Positions 1 to 8,312 of a stretch of DNA of 64,000 nucleotides are shown here, piece after piece (within the stretch, counting starts at the first letter, position 1; each line of letters opens with the position of its first letter). The notes under the pieces were generated by a model. The model was not told where the DNA came from, searched no databases, and saw only the letters and a program-made list of their open reading frames with translations. A program made the position numbers and the translations under genes. Source of the DNA: Flavobacteriaceae bacterium (lineage in GTDB: Bacteria > Bacteroidota > Bacteroidia > Flavobacteriales > Weeksellaceae); contig JAUNUH010000001.1 in NCBI GenBank assembly GCA_030538275.1, forward strand, positions 310,001 through 374,000. The letters run 5' to 3'.

Positions 1-19
1 GAAATTGAATTAAAAAGCT

Positions 20-27
20 TACATTTG
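20..27 (+). promoter_or_regulatory. -7 promoter element of the tRNA cluster
   Basis: TACATTTG is an exact match to the Bacteroidetes -7 consensus TAnnTTTG and lies 46 bp before tRNA-Ser(GCT). It is followed by CATCCGCT, the same bases that follow the -7 element of the second tRNA-Ser gene near 62375. The -33 element would fall at or beyond the window edge. Confidence 0.6.
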
Positions 28-73
28 CATCCGCTCTTTGAGATACAGAAGTTTTATAAACTCAATTGAGTTG

Positions 74-157
74 GGAGAGGTGCCGGAGTGGTAACGGAGC
101 AGATTGCTAATCTGTCGACCTTTACGGGTCGCCAGGGTTCGAGTCCCTGTCTCTCCG
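74..157 (+). tRNA. tRNA-Ser (anticodon GCT)
   Basis: The acceptor arms GGAGAGG (74-80) and TCTCTCC (150-156) pair over seven bases with one G-T pair, and G157 is the discriminator, as usual for serine. The anticodon loop TTGCTAA presents GCT. A long variable arm (GACCTTTACGGGTC) and a standard T-arm with GTTCGAG are present. The 3' CCA is not encoded. It is the first of three clustered tRNAs. Confidence 0.97.
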
Positions 158-176
158 CAACAATAGAAATTTTCTA

Positions 177-251
177 CGGGATGTAGCGTAGCCCGGTCAT
201 CGCGCCTGGTTTGGGACCAGGAGGTCGCAGGTTCGAATCCTGCCATCCCGA
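177..251 (+). tRNA. tRNA-Pro (anticodon TGG)
   Basis: The acceptor arms CGGGATG (177-183) and CATCCCG (244-250) pair perfectly, with discriminator A251. The anticodon stem CCTGG/CCAGG closes a loop carrying TGG. The T-loop GTTCGAATC is standard. It follows tRNA-Ser by 19 bp and is probably cotranscribed with it. The CCA end is not encoded. Confidence 0.97.
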
Positions 252-337
252 CAAATTCTTTTTGTTATACATAATGAGAAGAATTTTTTTTTAAGTCAAA
301 TTTTGTCTGATTCAGGCAGAATTTTAGACAAGAATAA

Positions 338-393
338 ATTACAAATTTTAAAACTTGTTTGAACTCCCTTTGAGCGAGTTTTAAATTTGTAAT
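338..393 (+). other. long hairpin abutting tRNA-Arg
   Basis: Bases 338-355 and 377-393 form an 18/17-nt inverted repeat with one bulged base, closing a 21-nt loop. The structure ends two bases before the 5' end of tRNA-Arg. I see no promoter between the tRNAs, so it may be a processing structure in a common precursor or a partial terminator. A smaller hairpin (TTGTCT/AGACAA, about 304-330) lies before it. Confidence 0.5.
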
Positions 394-395
394 GA

Positions 396-469
396 GGTCG
401 CGTAGCTCAGCTGGATAGAGCATCTGCCTTCTAAGCAGACGGTCTCAGGTTCGAATCCTGACGCGATCA
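396..469 (+). tRNA. tRNA-Arg (anticodon TCT)
   Basis: The acceptor arms GGTCGCG (396-402) and CGCGATC (462-468) pair with one G-T wobble, and A469 is the discriminator. The anticodon loop CTTCTAA presents TCT, which reads AGA. The D-loop (AGCTGGATA) and T-loop (GTTCGAATC) are standard. It is the third tRNA of the cluster and is followed by a rho-independent terminator starting at 481. Confidence 0.97.
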
Positions 470-480
470 CGTTAAAAAAT

Positions 481-518
481 CAGCCATTTACGAGTAAGTG
501 AGTGGCTGTTTCTTTTTT
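481..518 (+). terminator. rho-independent terminator of the tRNA cluster
   Basis: An 11-bp stem (481-491 with 498-508, two G-U pairs) closes a 6-nt loop and is followed by TTTCTTTTTT. It lies 11 bp after tRNA-Arg. Confidence 0.8.
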
Positions 519-606
519 CATTGTAACACATTTGTGTCACAATCTCAATATTTCAAACTGTATTGCTAAAATTAAAAAGAGCTATTTGAGTGTTTCATTT
601 TAATAC

Positions 607-709
607 GAGGAATTGCGTTAGGGATTGCAGTGGAAATCCTTTTTGTGAGGAACGAACAAAAAGATTGGAACGGAAAGCCCGACCGTAGGGAACGCCCAAA
701 AAAAAATTC
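607..709 (+). repeat. structured intergenic element, copy 1
   Basis: This is the shortest of five related elements in the window. The 5' core GGGATTGCAGTGGAAATCC (621-639) and the 3' core GATTGGAACGGAAAGCCC (663-680) flank a small hairpin (CTTTTTGT with ACAAAAAG). An outer helix GCGTT/AACGC (615-619 with 691-695) closes the element, which ends in GCCC followed by nine A. It sits between the tRNA terminator and the 3' end of the convergent pseudouridine synthase gene. It has no coding potential. I recall similar repeated elements from other flavobacterial genomes; whether they match an Rfam family such as Flavo-1 I cannot tell here. Confidence 0.65.
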
Positions 710-768
710 ATAGATGCTGTAGGCTCTTGTGGCCATATTTTGATTTGATTATAAAATTTATATTATTC

Positions 769-1455
769 CTAGAGCAGACATGCGTTCCAAATCGTGTCAT
801 CTGGAGGCGGGGCGACAATTTGTATATTTTCTTTGGTGACAGGATGCTCGAAATTTACTTTTCTGGCATGTAAATGAATTCCGCCATCGGGATTGGATCT
901 GGGCGCACCATATTTTAAATCTCCTTTGATATGGGCCCCAATTTTGGCCATTTGTGCCCGAATTTGATGGGAGCGACCTGTTTCGAGTTCGATTTCAAAC
1001 AACCAATAATTCTGTAATTTTTGCAATAATTGGTAATGTAAAACAGCCTTTTTGGCATCCTGTGTTGGGGTGGTGAAAACGGTTACCAAGTTTTTTTGGT
1101 TATTTTTTCGTAAATAATGAATCAAAGTTCCGTTTTCTGAAATATTGGAAGGTAGTGGAGAAGTTACAGCCCAATAAATTTTTTCAATTTCTCGATTTTT
1201 GAATTTTTCATTCATTCTGGATAGTGCTTTGCTGGTTTTGGCATATATCACGATTCCGCTCGTGGGCCGGTCTAATCTATGCGTTAAACCAAGAAATACG
1301 TTGCCAGGTTTGTGATCGCGAATTTTGATGTATTGCTTGATTTCATCCATCAATGTGGTATCACCCGTACTATCTCCCTGCACCAAATCGCCACATTTTT
1401 TGTTGATAACGATTAAATGATTATCCTCGTAGAGGATTTTCAAATGATTTTCCAT
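769..1455 (-). CDS. RluA-family RNA pseudouridine synthase
   Basis: The enzyme isomerises uridine to pseudouridine in rRNA or tRNA in the cytoplasm. The 228-residue protein carries the RluA/RluC signature HRLDRPTSG at residues 59-67, with catalytic Asp62, and a conserved GRSHQIRAQM segment in the second half. It begins directly with the catalytic domain and has no N-terminal S4 RNA-binding domain, so it belongs with the short single-domain members whose exact target uridine cannot be read from sequence. It lies 64 bp downstream of panB on the same strand, a pairing common in flavobacteria, and is probably cotranscribed with it. Confidence 0.9.
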   Translation of the reverse strand: MENHLKILYEDNHLIVINKKCGDLVQGDSTGDTTLMDEIKQYIKIRDHKPGNVFLGLTHRLDRPTSGIVIYAKTSKALSRMNEKFKNREIEKIYWAVTSPLPSNISENGTLIHYLRKNNQKNLVTVFTTPTQDAKKAVLHYQLLQKLQNYWLFEIELETGRSHQIRAQMAKIGAHIKGDLKYGAPRSNPDGGIHLHARKVNFEHPVTKENIQIVAPPPDDTIWNACLL

Positions 1456-1519
1456 TTCAAACCGGATTTATTTTACATATTATACATGTATTTTTTCATT
1501 TTTTTTAAATCCTAATGCC

Positions 1520-2335
1520 TTAATATTGTTCCTTTTCATTGGGGAATTCTTGTGATTTGACATCATTTACATACTTCTGAACGGCTGCGGTAATTTCGTC
1601 GTGTAGATTCATGTATTGTCTCAAAAATCTTGGTTTGAATTCAAAGGTCATTCCCAGCATATCATGTACCACAAGCACTTGTCCATCTACGTGGGGTCCA
1701 GCCCCGATTCCTATAGTTGGAATTTGAATGGAAGCTGTTACTTTTTGGGCTAGATCTGCTGGAATTTTTTCCAGAACTACGGCAAAACAGCCCAATTCTT
1801 CTAATAATCTAGCATCTTCAATTAATTTTTGTGCTTCATCTTTTTCCTTGGCACGCACCTTATAGGTACCAAATTGGTAAATACTTTGCGGGGTGAGCCC
1901 CAAATGTCCCATGACGGGGATTCCTGCGTTTACGATTTTGCTAATGGATTTTTTAATTTCTTCACCGCCCTCGATTTTTACGGCATGAGCACCGCTTTCT
2001 TTCATAATTCTTACGGCAGAATCAAGTGCTTTTTGTGGATCTGACTGGTATGTACCAAAGGGTAAATCTACGACCACAAGGCATCGCTGCGCCGCACGCA
2101 CAACAGATTGTGCATGATAAATCATCTGATCTAGGGTGATGGGAAGCGTGGTTTCATGTCCTGCCATTACATTGGAAGCAGAGTCACCAACCAGAATGGC
2201 GTCTATACCACCTTTATCTACCATTTGCGCCATGGTAAAGTCATAGGAGGTGAGCATGGCAATTTTTTTATTTTCAAATTTCATCAACCGAAGCGTTTCG
2301 GTAGTTATTCGTTTTATATCTTTGTTTATAGACAT
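1520..2335 (-). CDS. panB: 3-methyl-2-oxobutanoate hydroxymethyltransferase
   Basis: PanB transfers a hydroxymethyl group from 5,10-methylene-THF to 2-oxoisovalerate to give ketopantoate, the first committed step toward pantothenate and CoA. The 271 residues match the usual family length. The Mg-binding and substrate residues are visible: [10 protein letters not shown] (Asp51), DLPFGTYQ (Asp90), and VKIEGG (Lys120, Glu122). The conserved GHLGLTPQ segment follows. It is transcribed divergently from the DUF3810 gene (48 bp apart) and precedes the pseudouridine synthase gene. No panC or panD is nearby. Confidence 0.97.
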   Translation of the reverse strand: MSINKDIKRITTETLRLMKFENKKIAMLTSYDFTMAQMVDKGGIDAILVGDSASNVMAGHETTLPITLDQMIYHAQSVVRAAQRCLVVVDLPFGTYQSDPQKALDSAVRIMKESGAHAVKIEGGEEIKKSISKIVNAGIPVMGHLGLTPQSIYQFGTYKVRAKEKDEAQKLIEDARLLEELGCFAVVLEKIPADLAQKVTASIQIPTIGIGAGPHVDGQVLVVHDMLGMTFEFKPRFLRQYMNLHDEITAAVQKYVNDVKSQEFPNEKEQY

Positions 2336-2383
2336 GTTGGTATTTTATTTCATGTAAATATAAAAATTTAATCAAACTATTGG

Positions 2384-3475
2384 ATGAAAAACGAATTTAA
2401 GAATTACAAACCATTGATTTACGCCATAATCTACGCGATTGTAATTTGGATTGGAATACTTTTTTTGAGTAAATCCCATTATTTCGTTAATAATATGTAT
2501 CCCTCTTTTTATCAAAAATTTTATCCGATTTATGCTAAATTATGGGGTTGGATTCCTGTTTCTGTGGGTGATATTTTTTATATAGTTTTAATTATTTTGT
2601 TGATTTGGACGCTTATTTTAGGTGTTCGTTGTTTTGTTTTTGGGCAAACTTGGCGCGGTATCAGGATTGTTTCAAGGCTCATTTTTATTATTTCGACCTT
2701 TTATATAATTTTTCATCTGTTTTGGGGATTTAATTATTATAAACCCAATCTAAAAGATGATTTTAATATTGTTGATATTCAATTAGATGAGCTTAAATTC
2801 ATGGCTGATGATTTATTGAATAAAAGTAAAGAATTGCGCGATTCTATTGTTGAAGATAAAAATGGTGTTTTCACTTTTAGACGGAAACAATTTTATTCGT
2901 CTTTACCCAAATCCTTGCAAACATCTGATTTACAGTTGTATTATAATCAAATTCCGGTGAGTAGTGAGAAAAAATATTCTCTTTTCAGTTATTTTATGCG
3001 CTATTTTGGTGTTGCGGGTTATTATAATCCATTTTCTGGAGAGGCGCAAATAACCTCTGGAATGCCCAAAACTTCCATACCTTTTTCTATGGCGCATGAA
3101 CAGGCTCATCAAATGGGATATGCTACAGAGTTTGAAGCCAATTTTATTGGTTATTTAACTTGTATTCAGGCCAAAGATAAGGCTATGAATTATGCGGGAA
3201 ATTATAAAGCATTAAAATATGTTTTAAACGAAATTTATCGTTATGATACTGTTTTTGTGCGAAAAAAGTTAGAGGGTTTTTCTGATGGGATGCGGCGTGA
3301 CCGTCTGGCAGAACGTGCATATCATGAAAAGTATTCTGGCACTGCAGACCTCACTTTTTCTGCTATGAATAATTTATATTTGAAGGCTAATCGACAAGAA
3401 GACGGAATCGAAAGTTATAACAGGTTTGTTGACTTATTGGTTGGATATTATAGAATCGAAACTACTGATAATTAA
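2384..3475 (+). CDS. DUF3810-type membrane protein with HExxH motif
   Basis: The 363-residue protein starts with about three membrane spans (roughly residues 14-32, 60-82 and 92-118). A large soluble part follows and contains AHEQAHQMGY, a zincin-like HExxH motif, with a following acidic EFEAN segment that could supply the third metal ligand. This matches the Bacteroidetes family DUF3810, whose function I do not know; a membrane-anchored metallopeptidase is an inference from the motif. Its TAA overlaps the stop codon of the convergent MerR gene by three bases, so the two genes share their 3' ends without a terminator between them. Confidence 0.85.
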   Translation: MKNEFKNYKPLIYAIIYAIVIWIGILFLSKSHYFVNNMYPSFYQKFYPIYAKLWGWIPVSVGDIFYIVLIILLIWTLILGVRCFVFGQTWRGIRIVSRLIFIISTFYIIFHLFWGFNYYKPNLKDDFNIVDIQLDELKFMADDLLNKSKELRDSIVEDKNGVFTFRRKQFYSSLPKSLQTSDLQLYYNQIPVSSEKKYSLFSYFMRYFGVAGYYNPFSGEAQITSGMPKTSIPFSMAHEQAHQMGYATEFEANFIGYLTCIQAKDKAMNYAGNYKALKYVLNEIYRYDTVFVRKKLEGFSDGMRRDRLAERAYHEKYSGTADLTFSAMNNLYLKANRQEDGIESYNRFVDLLVGYYRIETTDN

Positions 3476-3813
3476 TCCTCCATTTCGTCGAAATAGGTTT
3501 TAAGCGACAGGATTTCGGCTTTTATTTTCTCAAGGCGAAAGATTAATTCAATTTCATCTTCCAAAAAGGAATCTTCTACAAGGGCTATACGCGCGCCTTC
3601 TAGGGTGTATCCTCTTTCTTTTACCAAGTGAAATATAATTTTGAGGTTGCGTATATCTTCTGGCGTAAAATAACGATTGCCTTTACGGTTTTTTTTGGGT
3701 TTGAGAATGTCAAATTCTTTTTCCCAAAAGCGAATTAGCGAGGCGTTTACATTAAAAGCTCTTGCTACCTCGCCAATACTATAATATAATTTATCTGGTA
3801 ATTCGACTTGCAT
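3472..3813 (-). CDS. MerR-family transcriptional regulator
   Basis: The 113-residue protein has an N-terminal MerR winged helix (YSIGEVARAFNV, then FWEKEF and the NRYFTPEDI wing) and a short helical C-terminus. It lacks the cysteine-rich effector region of metal-sensing MerR proteins, so a metal signal is unlikely. I place the start at ATG 3813; a TTG one codon earlier is less likely. The upstream peptidase gene ends in TGA sharing one base with this ATG (TGATG), so translation is probably coupled. The MerR - M23 peptidase - alaS order is common in flavobacteria; the target genes are unknown. Confidence 0.88.
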   Translation of the reverse strand: MQVELPDKLYYSIGEVARAFNVNASLIRFWEKEFDILKPKKNRKGNRYFTPEDIRNLKIIFHLVKERGYTLEGARIALVEDSFLEDEIELIFRLEKIKAEILSLKTYFDEMED

Positions 3814-4790
3814 CAATCCAAAGATACAGTCATTTTTTGAGATTTATCAAATAAAATTTTAAATTCATCTGGACTGATGTCTTCGTAGAAAAAAGAAATG
3901 GGATCTACTTTTTCTCCGTCTTTATGCACCTCATAATGCAAATGGGGTCCAGATGACAATCCTGTATTTCCTACATATCCTATGATATCACCTCTTTTTA
4001 CAGATTGTCCTAATTTGGATTTGATTCTGCTCATGTGTGCATAAACGGTTTGGTATCCATACCCATGATCCAATACGACAACATTTCCATATCCTCCCAA
4101 ATTCCCCGCTTGCTTCACTTTGGCGTCTCCTGTAGCATAAATCGGCGTACCTACAGAGGCGGCAAAATCCATACCTGCATGCATTTTTCCAATTTTCAAA
4201 ATAGGGTGTAAGCGCATTCCATAACCAGAAGCCATAGAACTTAACTGTTTATTTGCAATAGGTTGAATGGCGGGAATATGACGGAACATATCTTCTTTGT
4301 CCTTTGCCGCGTCTAAAACATCATCCAAGGATTTGGATTGTACAACCAATCTTTTGTTGAGAATATCGAGATTTCGGGATGTTTCGGTAACCAAATCTGC
4401 ATAGGATAAATCTGCAAAAGCCGAATATCTGTCGGTACCACCAAATCCTGCCTTTCTCACATCTTTGGACACAGGCTCTAGCTCAAAAAATGAACGATAA
4501 ATATTATCATCTCTATCTTCTAAATCTGCCAAAACTTCTTGAGTTTTTTCAAATTTCTTATTCAGTAATTTATACTGAAGTTCCATTTCTTCCAAATCAC
4601 TAGCTAGTTTGGCCTGTCCTGCATTACGTGGTTCAATCAAGTAATGATAGGCCAGAGCCGTACCTATTGCTGAAAAGAATAAGGTGATGAAAATAACAGA
4701 AAACACTAATTTTGCCGTGTTTCTTTTTGATTTTTTTACCGGAATATAATTACCGGTTTCTTTGTCGAAGTAGAATTTCTTTTTCTTCAT
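3813..4790 (-). CDS. M23-family murein endopeptidase with membrane anchor
   Basis: The 325-residue protein has a basic N-terminus, one membrane span at about residues 27-50, a coiled-coil stretch, and a C-terminal LytM/M23 domain. The zinc-ligand motifs are intact: HAGMDFAA (HxxxD), HGYGYQTVYAHM, and HLHYEV. Family members cut peptide cross-links in peptidoglycan or activate amidases. I chose ATG 4790 (MKKKKF); the reading frame stays open upstream to 4844, but that extension does not look like an N-terminus. It is divergent from alaS and translationally coupled to the MerR gene downstream. Confidence 0.9.
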   Translation of the reverse strand: MKKKKFYFDKETGNYIPVKKSKRNTAKLVFSVIFITLFFSAIGTALAYHYLIEPRNAGQAKLASDLEEMELQYKLLNKKFEKTQEVLADLEDRDDNIYRSFFELEPVSKDVRKAGFGGTDRYSAFADLSYADLVTETSRNLDILNKRLVVQSKSLDDVLDAAKDKEDMFRHIPAIQPIANKQLSSMASGYGMRLHPILKIGKMHAGMDFAASVGTPIYATGDAKVKQAGNLGGYGNVVVLDHGYGYQTVYAHMSRIKSKLGQSVKRGDIIGYVGNTGLSSGPHLHYEVHKDGEKVDPISFFYEDISPDEFKILFDKSQKMTVSLD

Positions 4791-4904
4791 AATCATGTTG
4801 AAATTGAAAGCAACATACGTATATTTGCCGCTATTGCGCTGCAAAATAATTGAATTAATCTTAAAGTTTTAGTTAATAAAAACTTAAATGCATATTAAAG
4901 ATAT

Positions 4905-7526
4905 ATGAAAGCCAACGAAATAAGAAATCAGTTTTTGTCCTATTTTGAAATGAAACATCATAAAATAGTGCCTTCTGCGCCAATTGTACTGCGGGATGAC
5001 CCTACTTTGATGTTCAGTAATTCTGGGATGGCACAATTCAAAGATTATTTTCTTGGATATCAAAAACCCGACTCAGTGAGAATTGCAGACACGCAAAAGT
5101 GTTTGCGTGTCTCTGGAAAACACAATGATTTGGATGATGTAGGAAAAGACACCTACCATCATACCATGTTTGAAATGTTGGGCAATTGGTCGTTTGGAGA
5201 TTATTTCAAAAAAGAAGCCATTGCTTGGGCTTGGGAACTGCTTACCGAGATTTATGGAATTTCCAAAGAGCAAATTTATGTTACCGTTTTTGAAGGTGAT
5301 GATACGGAAAATCTTCCCAAAGACCAAGATGCTTATAATTTTTGGAAAGAATATATCAATGAAGAGCGCATTCTGAATGGGAATAAAAAAGATAACTTTT
5401 GGGAAATGGGAGATCAAGGACCTTGCGGACCTTGCTCTGAAATTCACGTAGATATTCGTCCAGAAGCTGAAAGAAATAAGGTGGATGGAAAATCGCTGGT
5501 AAATATGGATCACCCACAAGTAATCGAAATATGGAATTTGGTTTTTATGGAATTTAACCGCAAAGCCGATGGTTCACTCGAAAAATTACCGCAGCAACAC
5601 GTAGATACTGGGATGGGATTCGAAAGACTTTGTATGGTTTTGCAAGGTAAAAGTTCTAATTATGATACAGATGTATTTTCTGGTTTGATTAAAAAATTAG
5701 AAGAAATTTCTGGCGTTTTGTACGCCCAAAACGAATCAACAGATATTGCCATTCGAGTAATTGTGGACCATGTGCGTGCCGTAGCTTTTGCTATTGCAGA
5801 CGGTCAATTACCTTCCAATACGGGTGCAGGATACGTAATTCGTAGAATTCTACGCCGTGCCATCAGTTATGGATATCGTTTTTTGAAATTAGAAGATCCC
5901 TTTATTTATCGATTGGTTGATGTTTTAACAATTCAAATGGGAGAAGCTTTTCCCGAATTATTCAAACAACAAAATCTGATTACAGATGTCATTCATGAGG
6001 AAGAAAAATCATTTTTGCGTACGATTGAGCAAGGATTGGTTCGACTCGAAAATTTGATTCAAAATTCAAAAAATAAAATTCTGAGCGGTAGTGAGGTTTT
6101 TGAATTACATGATACTTATGGTTTTCCGCCAGATTTATCTCGAATTATAGCCGAAGAAAAAGGATTTACGATAGACGAAAAAGGCTATGAAGTCGAAATG
6201 AATAAACAAAAAGAAAGATCACAAAAGGCTTCAGCTTCTTCTACGTCTGATTGGATAATTTTGGATAAAGAGCAAAATTCTAATGGAATTGAAGTAAATT
6301 TCATTGGATATGACCAGATGGAAGCCGATGTGAATATTACAAGATACAGAAAAATTGAAAATAGAGCTGGGGAATTTTTTCAAATTGTATTTAATCAAAC
6401 CCCTTTTTATGCTGAAAGTGGCGGACAAACTGGGGATACAGGAAAAATCTATACACCAGAAGGTTTTATTGAAATTTTGGATACCAAAAAAGAAAATAAC
6501 CTGATTGTTCATCTCACCAATCAAATTCCTTCAAATACGAATAATTTGAGAATTGCCGTAGATAGAAAAAGAAGATTGGATATTATGAAAAATCATACGG
6601 CTACGCATTTGATGCATCAGGCGTTACGAAATATTCTTGGTAATCATGTCGAGCAAAAAGGAAGTTATGTTGGACCCGATTATTTGCGTTTTGATTTCTC
6701 CCATTTTGCCAAACTCACAAATCCAGAGTTGGAACAGGTTAATACTTTTGTGAATGATAGAATTAATGATCATTTGGCATTAGAAGAAAATAGAAATATG
6801 CCTTTTAAAGAGGCTTTGGCCACTGGTGCTATGGCATTATTCGGTGAAAAATATGGTGATTCTGTAAGAACTATTCGATTTGGGGATTCGATTGAGTTGT
6901 GTGGTGGAACGCATGTTTCGAATACATCAGATATATATTTATTCCAAATTATTTCTGAAAGTTCATCTGCTGCCGGAATCAGGCGTATAGAGGCTATTAC
7001 AGGACAAAAAGCATTGAACTATTTCAAAGATTTTGAGAATAAATTCAATCAAGTGGCAGAAAAACTTGGAAACCCTGCCAATGTGGTTCAAAGTATTGAA
7101 AAGTTGAAAAATGAGAATGAATCTTTGAAAAAAGATATAGAAGAATTTCGCAAAAAAGAAGCTGGAAATCAAAAAGATGTTTGGAAGCAAAAAGCCGTAA
7201 AATTCGGTGAAATCAATGCTGTTTTGGTCGAAACTTCGATGGATAATGCCAGCATCAAGGATTTGGTTTTTCAGTTGAAAGCTGAAATTGAAAGTGCATT
7301 TATCGTGGTAGCGAATTCTTTTGAAGACAAGCCGACAATTTCGGTGGGAATTTCAGATAATTTGGTAAAAGAAAAATCCTGGAATGCCGGAAATTTAGTG
7401 CGCGAATGGGCCAAAGAAATTAATGGTGGAGGTGGTGGCCAACCGGTTTTTGCTACAGCTGGTGGGAAAGAAGTAAGCGGATTAGGAAAAGTGTTGGAAT
7501 TGGCTAGAAATTTTATCAAAAATTAA
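4905..7526 (+). CDS. alaS: alanine--tRNA ligase
   Basis: AlaRS charges tRNA-Ala and edits Ser/Gly mischarged tRNA. The 873 residues match the bacterial length. In order they contain the class II catalytic core (SGMAQFKDYF, HHTMFEMLGNWSFGDYFK, GPCGPCSEIH, TGMGFERL), the tRNA-recognition region, the editing domain with its zinc site (HTATHLMHQALR and CGGTHVSN), a coiled coil, and the C-terminal glycine-rich C-Ala domain (GGGGGQP). It is the first gene of the plus strand after the divergent M23 peptidase. A DnaQ-type exonuclease converges on its 3' end. Confidence 0.98.
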   Translation: MKANEIRNQFLSYFEMKHHKIVPSAPIVLRDDPTLMFSNSGMAQFKDYFLGYQKPDSVRIADTQKCLRVSGKHNDLDDVGKDTYHHTMFEMLGNWSFGDYFKKEAIAWAWELLTEIYGISKEQIYVTVFEGDDTENLPKDQDAYNFWKEYINEERILNGNKKDNFWEMGDQGPCGPCSEIHVDIRPEAERNKVDGKSLVNMDHPQVIEIWNLVFMEFNRKADGSLEKLPQQHVDTGMGFERLCMVLQGKSSNYDTDVFSGLIKKLEEISGVLYAQNESTDIAIRVIVDHVRAVAFAIADGQLPSNTGAGYVIRRILRRAISYGYRFLKLEDPFIYRLVDVLTIQMGEAFPELFKQQNLITDVIHEEEKSFLRTIEQGLVRLENLIQNSKNKILSGSEVFELHDTYGFPPDLSRIIAEEKGFTIDEKGYEVEMNKQKERSQKASASSTSDWIILDKEQNSNGIEVNFIGYDQMEADVNITRYRKIENRAGEFFQIVFNQTPFYAESGGQTGDTGKIYTPEGFIEILDTKKENNLIVHLTNQIPSNTNNLRIAVDRKRRLDIMKNHTATHLMHQALRNILGNHVEQKGSYVGPDYLRFDFSHFAKLTNPELEQVNTFVNDRINDHLALEENRNMPFKEALATGAMALFGEKYGDSVRTIRFGDSIELCGGTHVSNTSDIYLFQIISESSSAAGIRRIEAITGQKALNYFKDFENKFNQVAEKLGNPANVVQSIEKLKNENESLKKDIEEFRKKEAGNQKDVWKQKAVKFGEINAVLVETSMDNASIKDLVFQLKAEIESAFIVVANSFEDKPTISVGISDNLVKEKSWNAGNLVREWAKEINGGGGGQPVFATAGGKEVSGLGKVLELARNFIKN

Positions 7527-7538
7527 AGCCTTTACAAA

Positions 7539-8312
7539 TTACTTATTACTCAATTTACGTAATTGAATTCTTGTAAATACTTTTTTGGTATATAGCGGAA
7601 AATCAGCATTTTGTAACCAACTAAAGTATCCTTTGTCCTTGTCGAAAATATCTTCGACAGGTTGATTTTTGTATTTTCCAAATTTGAAAATTTCCTTGCC
7701 ATCTGCATCAAGGCCAATAAATCCAGCAAAATCCGCATTGTCATGATGTTGTGAATAGGCACTCAAAAAGTCCATATCATTATCCAAATCTTCATATTTT
7801 TCTATTTGGGCTTTCAGGATTTCATAGGTTGCATGTGTATCGGCAGCTGCACTGTGCGCATTTACCAATTCTTTGTTACAATAATATTGGTAAGCGGCAG
7901 AGAGATTTCGTGGCTCGTTTTTGTGATAGATGACCTGAACATCAATAGTACGACACTTTTTTAAATCCAAATCCTGACCTGCACGCATTAATTCTTCTGC
8001 CAAAACAGGAATGTCGAATCGATTTGAATTAAATCCAGCCATATCACAATCCTGAATCATTTGAACTACTTGAGGAGCTATCTCTTTAAAAGTAGGTTGT
8101 TCTGCAACATCATCATCTGTAATTCCATGAATGGCAGACGATTGTTCAGGAATCGGCATTTCTGGATTCACCAACCAAGTTTTGCTTTCCTGTTCACCTG
8201 TTGGAAATACTTTCAAAATGGCAATCTCTACAATTCTATCAGTAGCCACATTGATTCCGGTGGTTTCTAAATCAAAAAAACAAATAGGTTTGGTCAAATT
8301 TAATTTACGCAT
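7539..8312 (-). CDS. DnaQ/ExoX-like 3'-5' exonuclease
   Basis: The 257-residue protein has an N-terminal DEDDh exonuclease fold: FDLETTGIN (Exo I), a FNSNRFD-type Exo II segment, and HSAAADTHAT (Exo III). A C-terminal extension beginning KFGKYKNQPVEDI matches the small domain often attached to ExoX-like nucleases and also known as DUF3820. It probably acts in DNA proofreading or repair rather than as the polymerase epsilon subunit, since the fusion is ExoX-like. I chose ATG 8312; a TTG two codons earlier is possible. It overlaps the 3' end of pssA by 8 bp, so the two are likely cotranscribed. Confidence 0.88.
   Translation of the reverse strand: MRKLNLTKPICFFDLETTGINVATDRIVEIAILKVFPTGEQESKTWLVNPEMPIPEQSSAIHGITDDDVAEQPTFKEIAPQVVQMIQDCDMAGFNSNRFDIPVLAEELMRAGQDLDLKKCRTIDVQVIYHKNEPRNLSAAYQYYCNKELVNAHSAAADTHATYEILKAQIEKYEDLDNDMDFLSAYSQHHDNADFAGFIGLDADGKEIFKFGKYKNQPVEDIFDKDKGYFSWLQNADFPLYTKKVFTRIQLRKLSNK

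Noticed and set aside
19..246. 75-residue ORF on the minus strand
   Set aside because: It is antisense to tRNA-Ser and tRNA-Pro and its sequence is just their complement.
521..542. Dyad TTGTAACACA...TGTGTCACAA resembling a CRP/FNR-type site
   Set aside because: It lies behind the tRNA terminator in a convergent gap with no promoter to control, and one arm has a mismatch; probably chance.
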